Part shown: positions 44,301 to 57,800 of the stretch, piece after piece | How the letters are laid out: each line of letters begins with the position of its first letter | Numbering within the stretch: the first letter of the stretch is position 1 | The notes under the pieces: generated by a model | Databases searched by the model: none | Seen by the model: only the letters and a program-made list of their open reading frames with translations | Told to the model about the DNA's origin: nothing | Position numbers and translations under genes: made by a program | Assembly (NCBI GenBank): GCA_032718475.1 | Contig: JAUCBJ010000302.1 | Coordinates: 1 to 64,000, forward strand | Direction: 5' to 3' | DNA from: Nemertoderma westbladi | Taxonomy: Eukaryota > Xenacoelomorpha > Nemertodermatida > Nemertodermatidae | DNA: 64,000 nucleotides

Positions 44301-46242
44301 AGCTTCGCCATTCCACTCTACGTAGTTTGTTAGACATTAAATAGCTTCGCCATTCCACTCTACGTAGTTTGTTAGACATTAAATAGCTTTACTATTAGAC
44401 ACTATGTAGTTTGTTAGACATTAAATAGCTTCGCCATTCCACTCTACGTAGTTTGTTAGACATTAAATAGCTTCGCCATTCCACTCTACGTAGTTTGTTA
44501 GACATTAAATAGCTTTACTATTAGACACTATGTAGTTTGTTAGACATTAAATAGCTTCGCCATTCCACTCTACGTAGTTTGTTAGACATTAAATAGCTTT
44601 ACTATTAGACACTATGTAGTTTGTTAGACATTAAATAGCTTCGCCATTCCACTCTACGTAGTTTGTTAGACATTAAATAGCTTCGCCATTCCACTCTACG
44701 TAGTTTGTTAGACATTAAATAGCTTTACTATTAGACACTATGTAGTTTGTTAGACATTAAATAGCTTCGCCATTCCACTCTACGTAGTTTGTTAGACATT
44801 AAATAGCTTCGCCATTCCACACTACGTAGTTTGTTAGACATTAAATAGCTTTACTATTAGACACTATGTAGTTTGTTAGACATTAAATAGCTTCGCCATT
44901 CCACTCTACGTAGTTTGTTAGACATTAAATAGCTTCGCCATTCCACTCTACGTAGTTTGTTAGACATTAAATAGCTTCGCCATTCCACTCTACGTAGTTT
45001 GTTAGACATTAAATAGCTTCGCCATTCCACTCTACGTAGTTTGTTAGACATTAAATAGCTTCGCCATTCCACTCTACGTAGTTTGTTAGACATTAAATAG
45101 CTTCGCCATTCCACACTACGTAGTTTGTTAGACATTAAATAGCTTTACTATTAGACACTATGTAGTTTGTTAGACATTAAATAGCTTCGCCATTCCACTC
45201 TACGTAGTTTGTTAGACATTAAATAGCTTCGCCATTCCACTCTACGTAGTTTGTTAGACATTAAATAGCTTCGCCATTCCACTCTACGTAGTTTGTTAGA
45301 CATTAAATAGCTTCGCCATTCCACTCTACGTAGTTTGTTAGACATTAAATCGCTTCGCCATTCCACTCTACGTAGTTTGTTAGACATTAAATAGCTTCGC
45401 CATTCCACTCTACGTAGTTTGTTAGACATTAAATAGCTTCGCCATTCCACTCTACGTAGTTTGTTAGACATTAAATAGCTTCGCCATTCCACTCTACGTA
45501 GTTTGTTAGACATTAAATAGCTTCGCCATTCCACTCTACGTAGTTTGTTAGACATTAAATAGCTTCGCCATTCCACTCTACGTAGTTTGTTAGACATTAA
45601 ATAGCTTCGCCATTCCACTCTACGTAGTTTGTTAGACATTAAATAGCTTCGCCATTCCACTCTACGTAGTTTGTTAGACATTAAATAGCTTCGCCATTGC
45701 ACTCTACGTAGTTTGTTAGACATTAAATAGCTTTACTATTAGACACTATGTAGTTTGTTAGACATTAAATAGCTTCGCCATTCCACACTATGTAGTTTGT
45801 TAGACATTAAATAGCTTCGCCATTCCACACTATGTAGTTTGTTAGACATTAAATAGCTTCGCCATTCCACACTACGTAGTTTGTTAGACATTAAATAGCT
45901 TCGCCATTCCACTCTACGTAGTTTGTTAGACATTAAATAGCTTCGCCATTCCACACTACGTAGTTTGTTAGACATTAAATAGCTTCGCCATTCCACACTA
46001 CGTAGTTTGTTAGACATTAAATAGCTTCGCCATTCCACACTACGTAGTTTGTTAGACATTAAATAGCTTCGCCATTCCACTCTACGTAGTTTGTTAGACA
46101 TTAAATAGCTTCGCCATTCCACACTACGTAGTTTGTTAGACATTAAATAGCTTCGCCATTCCACTCTACGTAGTTTGTTAGACATTAAATAGCTTCGCCA
46201 TTCCACACTACGTAGTTTGTTAGACATTAAATAGCTTTACTA

Positions 46243-48117
46243 TTAGACACTATGTAGTTTGTTAGACATTAAATAGCTTCGCCATTCCACACTATGTAGT
46301 TTGTTAGACATTAAATAGCTTCGCCATTCCACACTATGTAGTTTGTTAGACATTAAATAGCTTCGCCATTCCACACTACGTAGTTTGTTAGACATTAAAT
46401 AGCTTCGCCATTCCACTCTACGTAGTTTGTTAGACATTAAATAGCTTCGCCATTCCACACTACGTAGTTTGTTAGACATTAAATAGCTTCGCCATTCCAC
46501 ACTACGTAGTTTGTTAGACATTAAATAGCTTCGCCATTCCACACTACGTAGTTTGTTAGACATTAAATAGCTTCGCCATTCCACTCTACGTAGTTTGTTA
46601 GACATTAAATAGCTTCGCCATTCCACACTACGTAGTTTGTTAGACATTAAATAGCTTCGCCATTCCACTCTACGTAGTTTGTTAGACATTAAATAGCTTC
46701 GCCATTCCACACTACGTAGTTTGTTAGACATTAAATAGCTTCGCCATTCCACACTACGTAGTTTGTTAGACATTAAATAGCTTAGCCATTCCACACTACG
46801 TAGTTTGTTAGACATTAAATAGCTTCGCCATTCCACTCTACGTAGTTTGTTAGACATTAAATAGCTTCGCCATTCCACACTACGTAGTTTGTTAGACATT
46901 AAATAGCTTTACTATTAGACACTATGTAGTTTGTTAGACATTAAATAGCTTCGCCATTCCACACTACGTAGTTTGTTAGACATTAAATAGCTTCGCCATT
47001 CCACTCTACGTAGTTTGTTAGACATTAAATAGCTTCGCCATTCCACACTACGTAGTTTGTTAGACATTAAATAGCTTTACTATTAGACACTACGTAGTTT
47101 GTTAGACATTAAATAGCTTCGCCATTCCACTCTACGTAGTTTGTTAGACATTAAATAGCTTCGCCATTCCACACTACGTAGTTTGTTAGACATTAAATAG
47201 CTTTACTATTAGACACTATGTAGTTTGTTAGACATTAAATAGCTTCGCCATTCCACACTATGTAGTTTGTTAGACATTAAATAGCTTCGCCATTCCACAC
47301 TATGTAGTTTGTTAGACATTAAATAGCTTCGCCATTCCACACTACGTAGTTTGTTAGACATTAAATAGCTTCGCCATTCCACTCTACGTAGTTTGTTAGA
47401 CATTAAATAGCTTCGCCATTCCACACTACGTAGTTTGTTAGACATTAAATAGCTTCGCCATTCCACACTACGTAGTTTGTTAGACATTAAATAGCTTCGC
47501 CATTCCACACTACGTAGTTTGTTAGACATTAAATAGCTTCGCCATTCCACTCTACGTAGTTTGTTAGACATTAAATAGCTTCGCCATTCCACACTACGTA
47601 GTTTGTTAGACATTAAATAGCTTCGCCATTCCACTCTACGTAGTTTGTTAGACATTAAATAGCTTCGCCATTCCACACTACGTAGTTTGTTAGACATTAA
47701 ATAGCTTCGCCATTCCACACTACGTAGTTTGTTAGACATTAAATAGCTTAGCCATTCCACACTACGTAGTTTGTTAGACATTAAATAGCTTCGCCATTCC
47801 ACTCTACGTAGTTTGTTAGACATTAAATAGCTTCGCCATTCCACTCTACGTAGTTTGTTAGACATTAAATAGCTTCGCCATTCCACACTACGTAGTTTGT
47901 TAGACATTAAATAGCTTCGCCATTCCACACTACGTAGTTTGTTAGACATTAAATAGCTTCGCCATTCCACACTACGTAGTTTGTTAGACATTAAATAGCT
48001 TCGCCATTCCACACTACGTAGTTTGTTAGACATTAAATAGCTTCGCCATTCCACTCTACGTAGTTTGTTAGATATTAAATAGCTTCGCCATTCCACACTA
48101 TGTAGTTTGTTATACAT
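46243..48117 (-). repeat. Satellite block with 966-bp (23-unit) duplication
   Basis: The rare variant CTTAGCCATT occurs only at 46,781 and 47,747, exactly 966 bp apart, and the order of ordinary types around both is the same. A segment of 23 units or more was therefore duplicated in register. Confidence 0.75.
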
Positions 48118-48132
48118 TAAATAGCTTTGCTA

Positions 48133-49335
48133 TTAGACACTATGTAGTTTGTTAGACATTAAATAGCTTCGCCATTCCACACTACGTAGTTTGTTAGACA
48201 TTAAATAGCTTCGCCATTCCACACTACGTAGTTTGTTAGATATTAAATAGCTTCGCCATTCCACTCTACGTAGTTTGTTAGACATTAAATAGCTTCGCCA
48301 TTCCACTCTACGTAGTTTGTTAGATATTAAATAGCTTCGCCATTCCACTCTACGTAGTTTGTTAGACATTAAATAGCTTCGCCATTCCACACTACGTAGT
48401 TTGTTAGACATTAAATAGCTTCGCCATTCCACTCTACGTAGTTTGTTAGATATTAAATAGCTTCGCCATTCCACTCTACGTAGTTTGTTAGACATTAAAT
48501 AGCTTCGCCATTCCACTCTACGTAGTTTGTTAGACATTAAATAGCTTCGCCATTCCACTCTACGTAGTTTGTTAGATATTAAATAGCTTCGCCATTCCAC
48601 TCTACGTAGTTTGTTAGACATTAAATAGCTTCGCCATTCCACTCTACGTAGTTTGTTAGACATTAAATAGCTTCGCCATTCCACTCTACGTAGTTTGTTA
48701 GACATTAAATAGCTTCGCCATTCCACTCTACGTAGTTTGTTAGACATTAAATAGCTTCGCCATTCCACTCTACGTAGTTTGTTAGATATTAAATAGCTTC
48801 GCCATTCCACTCTACGTAGTTTGTTAGACATTAAATAGCTTCGCCATTCCACTCTACGTAGTTTGTTAGACATTAAATAGCTTCGCCATTCCACTCTACG
48901 TAGTTTGTTAGACATTAAATAGCTTCGCCATTCCACTCTACGTAGTTTGTTAGACATTAAATAGCTTCGCCATTCCACTCTACGTAGTTTGTTAGATATT
49001 AAATAGCTTCGCCATTCCACACTATGTAGTTTGTTATACATTAAATAGCTTTGCTATTAGACACTATGTAGTTTGTTAGACATTAAATAGCTTCGCCATT
49101 CCACACTACGTAGTTTGTTAGACATTAAATAGCTTCGCCATTCCACTCTACGTAGTTTGTTAGACATTAAATAGCTTCGCCATTCCACACTACGTAGTTT
49201 GTTAGACATTAAATAGCTTCGCCATTCCACACTACGTAGTTTGTTAGACATTAAATAGCTTCGCCATTCCACTCTACGTAGTTTGTTAGATATTAAATAG
49301 CTTCGCCATTCCACACTATGTAGTTTGTTATACAT
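48133..49335 (-). repeat. Satellite block marked by GATATTAAA units
   Basis: The variant TTAGATATTAAA recurs through 48,060-49,290 at spacings of about 2 to 6 units and is rare elsewhere (for example 52,350 and 52,606). Shared private variants show that neighbouring units were homogenised locally. Confidence 0.7.
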
Positions 49336-49350
49336 TAAATAGCTTTGCTA

Positions 49351-50637
49351 TTAGACACTATGTAGTTTGTTAGACATTAAATAGCTTCGCCATTCCACAC
49401 TACGTAGTTTGTTAGACATTAAATAGCTTCGCCATTCCACACTACGTAGTTTGTTAGACATTAAATAGCTTCGCCATTCCACACTATGTAGTTTGTTAGA
49501 CATTAAATAGCTTCGCCATTCCACACTACGTAGTTTGTTAGACATTAAATAGCTTCGCCATTCCACACTACGTAGTTTGTTAGACATTAAATAGCTTCGC
49601 CATTCCACACTACGTAGTTTGTTAGACATTAAATAGCTTCGCCATTCCACACTACGTAGTTTGTTAGACATTAAATAGCTTCGCCATTCCACACTATGTA
49701 GTTTGTTAGACATTAAATAGCTTCGCCATTCCACACTATGTAGTTTGTTAGACATTAAATAGCTTCGCCATTCCACACTACGTAGTTTGTTAGACATTAA
49801 ATAGCTTCGCCATTCCACACTACGTAGTTTGTTAGACATTAAATAGCTTCGCCATTCCACACTATGTAGTTTGTTAGACATTAAATAGCTTCGCCATTCC
49901 ACACTACGTAGTTTGTTAGACATTAAATAGCTTCGCCATTCCACACTACGTAGTTTGTTAGACATTAAATAGCTTCGCCATTCCACACTATGTAGTTTGT
50001 TAGACATTAAATAGCTTCGCCATTCCACACTACGTAGTTTGTTAGACATTAAATAGCTTCGCCATTCCACACTACGTAGTTTGTTAGACATTAAATAGCT
50101 TCGCCATTCCACACTACGTAGTTTGTTAGACATTAAATAGCTTCGCCATTCCACACTACGTAGTTTGTTAGACATTAAATAGCTTCGCCATTCCACACTA
50201 CGTAGTTTGTTAGACATTAAATAGCTTCGCCATTCCACACTACGTAGTTTGTTAGACATTAAATAGCTTCGCCATTCCACACTACGTAGTTTGTTAGACA
50301 TTAAATAGCTTCGCCATTCCACACTACGTAGTTTGTTAGACATTAAATAGCTTCGCCATTCCACACTACGTAGTTTGTTAGACATTAAATAGCTTCGCCA
50401 TTCCACACTACGTAGTTTGTTAGACATTAAATAGCTTCGCCATTCCACACTACGTAGTTTGTTAGACATTAAATAGCTTCGCCATTCCACACTACGTAGT
50501 TTGTTAGACATTAAATAGCTTCGCCATTCCACACTACGTAGTTTGTTAGACATTAAATAGCTTCGCCATTCCACACTACGTAGTTTGTTAGACATTAAAT
50601 AGCTTCGCCATTCCACACTACGTAGTTTGTTAGACAT
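49351..50637 (-). repeat. Highly homogeneous satellite block
   Basis: About 30 consecutive ordinary units with TAGCTTCGCC and CACACTA, differing almost only at the CG/TG site of the palindrome; the right half is almost all CG. No diverged unit interrupts it, so the minus strand is open for 1,287 bp. Confidence 0.8.
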
Positions 50638-52710
50638 TAAATAGCTTTGCTATTAGACACTATGTAGTTTGTTAGACATTAAATAGCTTCGCCATTCCAC
50701 TCTACGTAGTTTGTTAGACATTAAATAGCTTTACTATTAGACACTATGTAGTTTGTTAGACATTAAATAGCTTCGCCATTCCACTCTACGTAGTTTGTTA
50801 GACATTAAATAGCTTTACTATTAGACACTATGTAGTTTGTTAGACATTAAATAGCTTTGCTATTAGACACTATGTAGTTTGTTAGACATTAAATAGCTTC
50901 GCCATTCCACTCTACGTAGTTTGTTAGACATTAAATAGCTTTACTATTAGACACTACGTAGTTTGTTAGACATTAAATAGCTTTGCTATTAGACACTATG
51001 TAGTTTGTTAGACATTAAATAGCTTCGCCATTCCACTCTACGTAGTTTGTTAGACATTAAATAGCTTCGCCATTCCACTCTACGTAGTTTGTTAGACATT
51101 AAATAGCTTCGCCATTCCACTCTACGTAGTTTGTTAGACATTAAATAGCTTCGCCATTCCACTCTACGTAGTTTGTTAGACATTAAATAGCTTCGCCATT
51201 CCACTCTACGTAGTTTGTTAGACATTAAATAGCTTTACTATTAGACACTATGTAGTTTGTTAGACATTAAATAGCTTTGCTATTAGACACTATGTAGTTT
51301 GTTAGACATTAAATAGCTTCGCCATTCCACTCTACGTAGTTTGTTAGACATTAAATAGCTTCGCCATTCCACTCTACGTAGTTTGTTAGACATTAAATAG
51401 CTTCGCCATTCCACTCTACGTAGTTTGTTAGACATTAAATAGCTTCGCCATTCCACACTACGTAGTTTGTTAGACATTAAATAGCTTTACTATTAGACAC
51501 TATGTAGTTTGTTAGACATTAAATAGCTTTACTATTAGACACTATGTAGTTTGTTAGACATTAAATAGCTTCGCCATTCCACTCTACGTAGTTTGTTAGA
51601 CATTAAATAGCTTTGCTATTAGACACTACGTAGTTTGTTAGACATTAAATAGCTTCGCCATTCCACTCTACGTAGTTTGTTAGACATTAAATAGCTTTAC
51701 TATTAGACACTATGTAGTTTGTTAGACATTAAATAGCTTCGCCATTCCACTCTACGTAGTTTGTTAGACATTAAATAGCTTCGCCATTCCACACTATGTA
51801 GTTTGTTAGACATTAAATAGCTTCGCCATTCCACACTACGTAGTTTGTTAGACATTAAATAGCTTTACTATTAGACACTATGTAGTTTGTTAGACATTAA
51901 ATAGCTTCGCCATTCCACTCTACGTAGTTTGTTAGACATTAAATAGCTTTACTATTAGACACTATGTAGTTTGTTAGACATTAAATAGCTTCGCCATTCC
52001 ACTCTACGTAGTTTGTTAGACATTAAATAGCTTTGCTATTAGACACTACGTAGTTTGTTAGACATTAAATAGCTTCGCCATTCCACTCTACGTAGTTTGT
52101 TAGACATTAAATAGCTTTACTATTAGACACTATGTAGTTTGTTAGACATTAAATAGCTTCGCCATTCCACTCTACGTAGTTTGTTAGACATTAAATAGCT
52201 TTACTATTAGACACTATGTAGTTTGTTAGACATTAAATAGCTTCGCCATTGCACACTATGTAGTTTGTTCGACATTAAATAGCTTCGCCATTCCACACTA
52301 CGTAGTTTGTTAGACATTAAATAGCTTTGCTATTCCACACTATGTAGTTTGTTAGATATTAAATAGCTTCGCCATTCCACACTACGTAGTTTGTTAGACA
52401 TTAAATAGCTTTGCTATTCCACACTATGTAGTTTGTTAGACATTAAATAGCTTCGCCATTCCACACTACGTAGTTTGTTAGACATTAAATAGCTTTACTA
52501 TTAGACACTATGTAGTTTGTTAGACATTAAATAGCTTCGCCATTCCACACTACGTAGTTTGTTAGACATTAAATAGCTTTACTATTAGACACTATGTAGT
52601 TTGTTAGATATTAAATAGCTTTGCCATTGCACACTACGTAGTTTGTTATACATTAAATAGCTTCGCCATTCCACACTACGTAGTTTGTTAGACATTAAAT
52701 AGCTTTACTA

Positions 52711-54501
52711 TTAGACACTATGTAGTTTGTTAGACATTAAATAGCTTCGCCATTGCACACTATGTAGTTTGTTCGACATTAAATCGCTTCGCCATTCCAC
52801 ACTACGTAGTTTGTTAGACATTAAATAGCTTCGCCATTGCACACTATGTAGTTTGTTAGACATTAAATAGCTTCGCCATTCCACACTACGTAGTTTGTTA
52901 TACATTAAATCGCTTCGCCATTCCACACTATGTAGTTTGTTCGACATTAAATCGCTTCGCCATTGCACACTATGTAGTTTGTTAGACATTAAATAGCTTC
53001 GCCATTCCACACTACGTAGTTTGTTAGACATTAAATAGCTTCGCCATTGCACACTATGTAGTTTGTTAGACATTAAATAGCTTCGCCATTGCACACTATG
53101 TAGTTTGTTAGACATTAAATAGCTTCGCCATTCCACACTACGTAGTTTGTTATACATTAAATCGCTTCGCCATTCCACACTACGTAGTTTGTTAGACATT
53201 AAATAGCTTCGCCATTGCACACTATGTAGTTTGTTAGACATTAAATAGCTTCGCCATTCCACACTACGTAGTTTGTTATACATTAAATCGCTTCGCCATT
53301 CCACACTACGTAGTTTGTTATACATTAAATAGCTTCGCCATTCCACACTACGTAGTTTGTTAGACATTAAATAGCTTCGCCATTGCACACTATGTAGTTT
53401 GTTAGACATTAAATAGCTTCGCCATTCCACACTACGTAGTTTGTTATACATTAAATCGCTTCGCCATTCCACACTACGTAGTTTGTTAGACATTAAATAG
53501 CTTCGCCATTGCACACTATGTAGTTTGTTAGACATTAAATAGCTTCGCCATTGCACACTATGTAGTTTGTTAGACATTAAATAGCTTCGCCATTCCACAC
53601 TACGTAGTTTGTTATACATTAAATAGCTTCGCCATTCCACACTACGTAGTTTGTTAGACATTAAATAGCTTCGCCATTCCACACTACGTAGTTTGTTAGA
53701 CATTAAATAGCTTCGCCATTCCACACTATGTAGTTTGTTAGACATTAAATAGCTTCGCCATTCCACACTACGTAGTTTGTTATACATTAAATCGCTTCGC
53801 CATTCCACACTATGTAGTTTGTTAGACATTAAATAGCTTCGCCATTGCACACTATGTAGTTTGTTAGACATTAAATAGCTTCGCCATTGCACACTATGTA
53901 GTTTGTTAGACATTAAATAGCTTCGCCATTCCACACTACGTAGTTTGTTATACATTAAATCGCTTCGCCATTCCACACTATGTAGTTTGTTAGACATTAA
54001 ATAGCTTCGCCATTCCACACTACGTAGTTTGTTATACATTAAATCGCTTCGCCATTGCACACTATGTAGTTTGTTAGACATTAAATAGCTTCGCCATTCC
54101 ACACTACGTAGTTTGTTATACATTAAATAGCTTCGCCATTCCACACTACGTAGTTTGTTATACATTAAATCGCTTCGCCATTGCACACTATGTAGTTTGT
54201 TAGACATTAAATAGCTTCGCCATTCCACACTACGTAGTTTGTTATACATTAAATCGCTTCGCCATTCCACACTATGTAGTTTGTTAGACATTAAATAGCT
54301 TCGCCATTCCACACTATGTAGTTTGTTCGACATTAAATCGCTTCGCCATTCCACACTACGTAGTTTGTTAGACATTAAATAGCTTCGCCATTGCACACTA
54401 TGTAGTTTGTTAGACATTAAATAGCTTCGCCATTCCACTCTACGTAGTTTGTTAGACATTAAATAGCTTCGCCATTCCACACTACGTAGTTTGTTAGACA
54501 T
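52711..54501 (-). repeat. Satellite block with GCACACTATG and TATACATT variants; longest open stretch
   Basis: Units carrying CATTGCAC and TTATACATTAAATCG are concentrated here and again at 54,895-55,467 and 59,400-60,300. No diverged unit interrupts 1,791 bp, giving the longest open minus frame of the array (596 residues). Confidence 0.8.
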
Positions 54502-54894
54502 TAAATAGCTTTACTATTAGACACTATGTAGTTTGTTAGACATTAAATAGCTTCGCCATTCCACTCTACGTAGTTTGTTAGACATTAAATAGCTTCGCCA
54601 TTCCACACTATGTAGTTTGTTAGACATTAAATAGCTTCGCCATTGCACACTATGTAGTTTGTTAGACATTAAATAGCTTCGCCATTCCACACTACGTAGT
54701 TTGTTAGACATTAAATAGCTTTACTATTAGACACTATGTAGTTTGTTAGACATTAAATAGCTTCGCCATTCCACACTATGTAGTTTGTTAGACATTAAAT
54801 AGCTTCGCCATTGCACACTATGTAGTTTGTTAGACATTAAATAGCTTCGCCATTCCACACTACGTAGTTTGTTAGACATTAAATAGCTTTACTA

Positions 54895-57800
54895 TTAGAC
54901 ACTATGTAGTTTGTTAGACATTAAATAGCTTCGCCATTCCACTCTACGTAGTTTGTTAGACATTAAATAGCTTCGCCATTCCACACTATGTAGTTTGTTA
55001 GACATTAAATAGCTTCGCCATTGCACACTATGTAGTTTGTTAGACATTAAATAGCTTCGCCATTCCACACTACGTAGTTTGTTATACATTAAATCGCTTC
55101 GCCATTCCACACTATGTAGTTTGTTATACATTAAATAGCTTCGCCATTCCACACTACGTAGTTTGTTATACATTAAATAGCTTCGCCATTCCACACTACG
55201 TAGTTTGTTATACATTAAATCGCTTCGCCATTCCACACTATGTAGTTTGTTAGACATTAAATAGCTTCGCCATTGCACACTATGTAGTTTGTTCGACATT
55301 AAATCGCTTCGCCATTCCACACTACGTAGTTTGTTAGACATTAAATAGCTTCGCCATTGCACACTATGTAGTTTGTTAGACATTAAATAGCTTCGCCATT
55401 CCACTCTACGTAGTTTGTTAGACATTAAATAGCTTCGCCATTCCACACTACGTAGTTTGTTAGACATTAAATAGCTTTACTATTAGACACTATGTAGTTT
55501 GTTAGACATTAAATAGCTTCGCCATTCCACACTATGTAGTTTGTTAGACATTAAATAACTTCGCCATTCCACACTATGTAGTTTGTTAGACATTAAATAG
55601 CTTCGCCATTCCACACTATGTAGTTTGTTAGACATTAAATAGCTTCGCCATTCCACACTATGTAGTTTGTTAGACATTAAATCGCTTCGCCATTCCACAC
55701 TATGTAGTTTGTTAGACATTAAATAGCTTCGCCATTCCACACTATGTAGTTTGTTAGACATTAAATAGCTTCGCCATTCCACTCTACGTAGTTTGTTAGA
55801 CATTAAATAGCTTCGCCATTCCACTCTACGTAGTTTGTTAGACATTAAATAGCTTCGCCATTCCACTCTACGTAGTTTGTTAGACATTAAATAGCTTTGC
55901 TATTAGACACTATGTAGTTTGTTAGACATTAAATCGCTTCGCCATTCCACACTATGTAGTTTGTTAGACATTAAATCGCTTCGCCATTCCACACTACGTA
56001 GTTTGTTAGACATTAAATAGCTTCGCCATTCCACACTACGTAGTTTGTTAGACATTAAATAGCTTCGCCATTCCACTCTACGTAGTTTGTTAGACATTAA
56101 ATAGCTTCGCCATTCCACACTACGTAGTTTGTTAGACATTAAATAGCTTCGCCATTCCACACTACGTAGTTTGTTAGACATTAAATAGCTTCGCCATTCC
56201 ACACTACGTAGTTTGTTAGACATTAAATAGCTTCGCCATTCCACTCTACGTAGTTTGTTAGACATTAAATAGCTTCGCTATTCCACACTATGTAGTTTGT
56301 TAGACATTAAATAGCTTCGCCATTCCACTCTACGTAGTTTGTTAGACATTAAATCGCTTCGCTATTCCACACTATGTAGTTTGTTAGACATTAAATAGCT
56401 TCGCCATTCCACTCTACGTAGTTTGTTAGACATTAAATAGCTTCGCCATTCCACACTACGTAGTTTGTTAGACATTAAATAGCTTTACTATTAGACACTA
56501 TGTAGTTTGTTAGACATTAAATAGCTTCGCCATTCCACATTATGTAGTTTGTTAGACATTAAATAGCTTCGCCATTCCACTCTACGTAGTTTGTTAGACA
56601 TTAAATAGCTTCGCCATTCCACACTATGTAGTTTGTTAGACATTAAATAGCTTCGCCATTCCACTCTACGTAGTTTGTTAGACATTAAATAGCTTCGCCA
56701 TTCCACTCTACGTAGTTTGTTAGACATTAAATAGCTTTGCTATTAGACACTATGTAGTTTGTTAGACATTAAATCGCTTCGCCATTCCACACTATGTAGT
56801 TTGTTAGACATTAAATAGCTTCGCCATTCCACACTACGTAGTTTGTTAGACATTAAATAGCTTTGCTATTAGACACTATGTAGTTTGTTAGACATTAAAT
56901 CGCTTCGCCATTCCACACTATGTAGTTTGTTAGACATTAAATAGCTTCGCCATTCCACTCTACGTAGTTTGTTAGACATTAAATAGCTTCGCCATTCCAC
57001 TCTACGTAGTTTGTTAGACATTAAATAGCTTCGCCATTCCACTCTACGTAGTTTGTTAGACATTAAATAGCTTTGCTATTAGACACTATGTAGTTTGTTA
57101 GACATTAAATCGCTTCGCCATTCCACACTATGTAGTTTGTTAGACATTAAATAGCTTCGCCATTCCACTCTACGTAGTTTGTTAGACATTAAATAGCTTT
57201 GCTATTAGACACTATGTAGTTTGTTAGACATTAAATCGCTTCGCCATTCCACACTATGTAGTTTGTTAGACATTAAATAGCTTCGCCATTCCACTCTACG
57301 TAGTTTGTTAGACATTAAATAGCTTTGCTATTAGACACTATGTAGTTTGTTAGACATTAAATAGCTTTGCTATTAGACACTATGTAGTTTGTTAGACATT
57401 AAATCGCTTCGCCATTCCACACTACGTAGTTTGTTAGACATTAAATAGCTTTACTATTAGACACTATGTAGTTTGTTAGACATTAAATAGCTTCGCCATT
57501 CCACACTATGTAGTTTGTTAGACATTAAATAGCTTCGCCATTGCACACTATGTAGTTTGTTAGACATTAAATCGCTTCGCCATTCCACACTATGTAGTTT
57601 GTTAGACATTAAATCGCTTCGCCATTCCACACTATGTAGTTTGTTAGACATTAAATAGCTTCGCCATTCCACTCTACGTAGTTTGTTAGACATTAAATAG
57701 CTTCGCCATTCCACTCTACGTAGTTTGTTAGACATTAAATAGCTTCGCCATTCCACTCTACGTAGTTTGTTAGACATTAAATAGCTTTGCTATTAGACAC

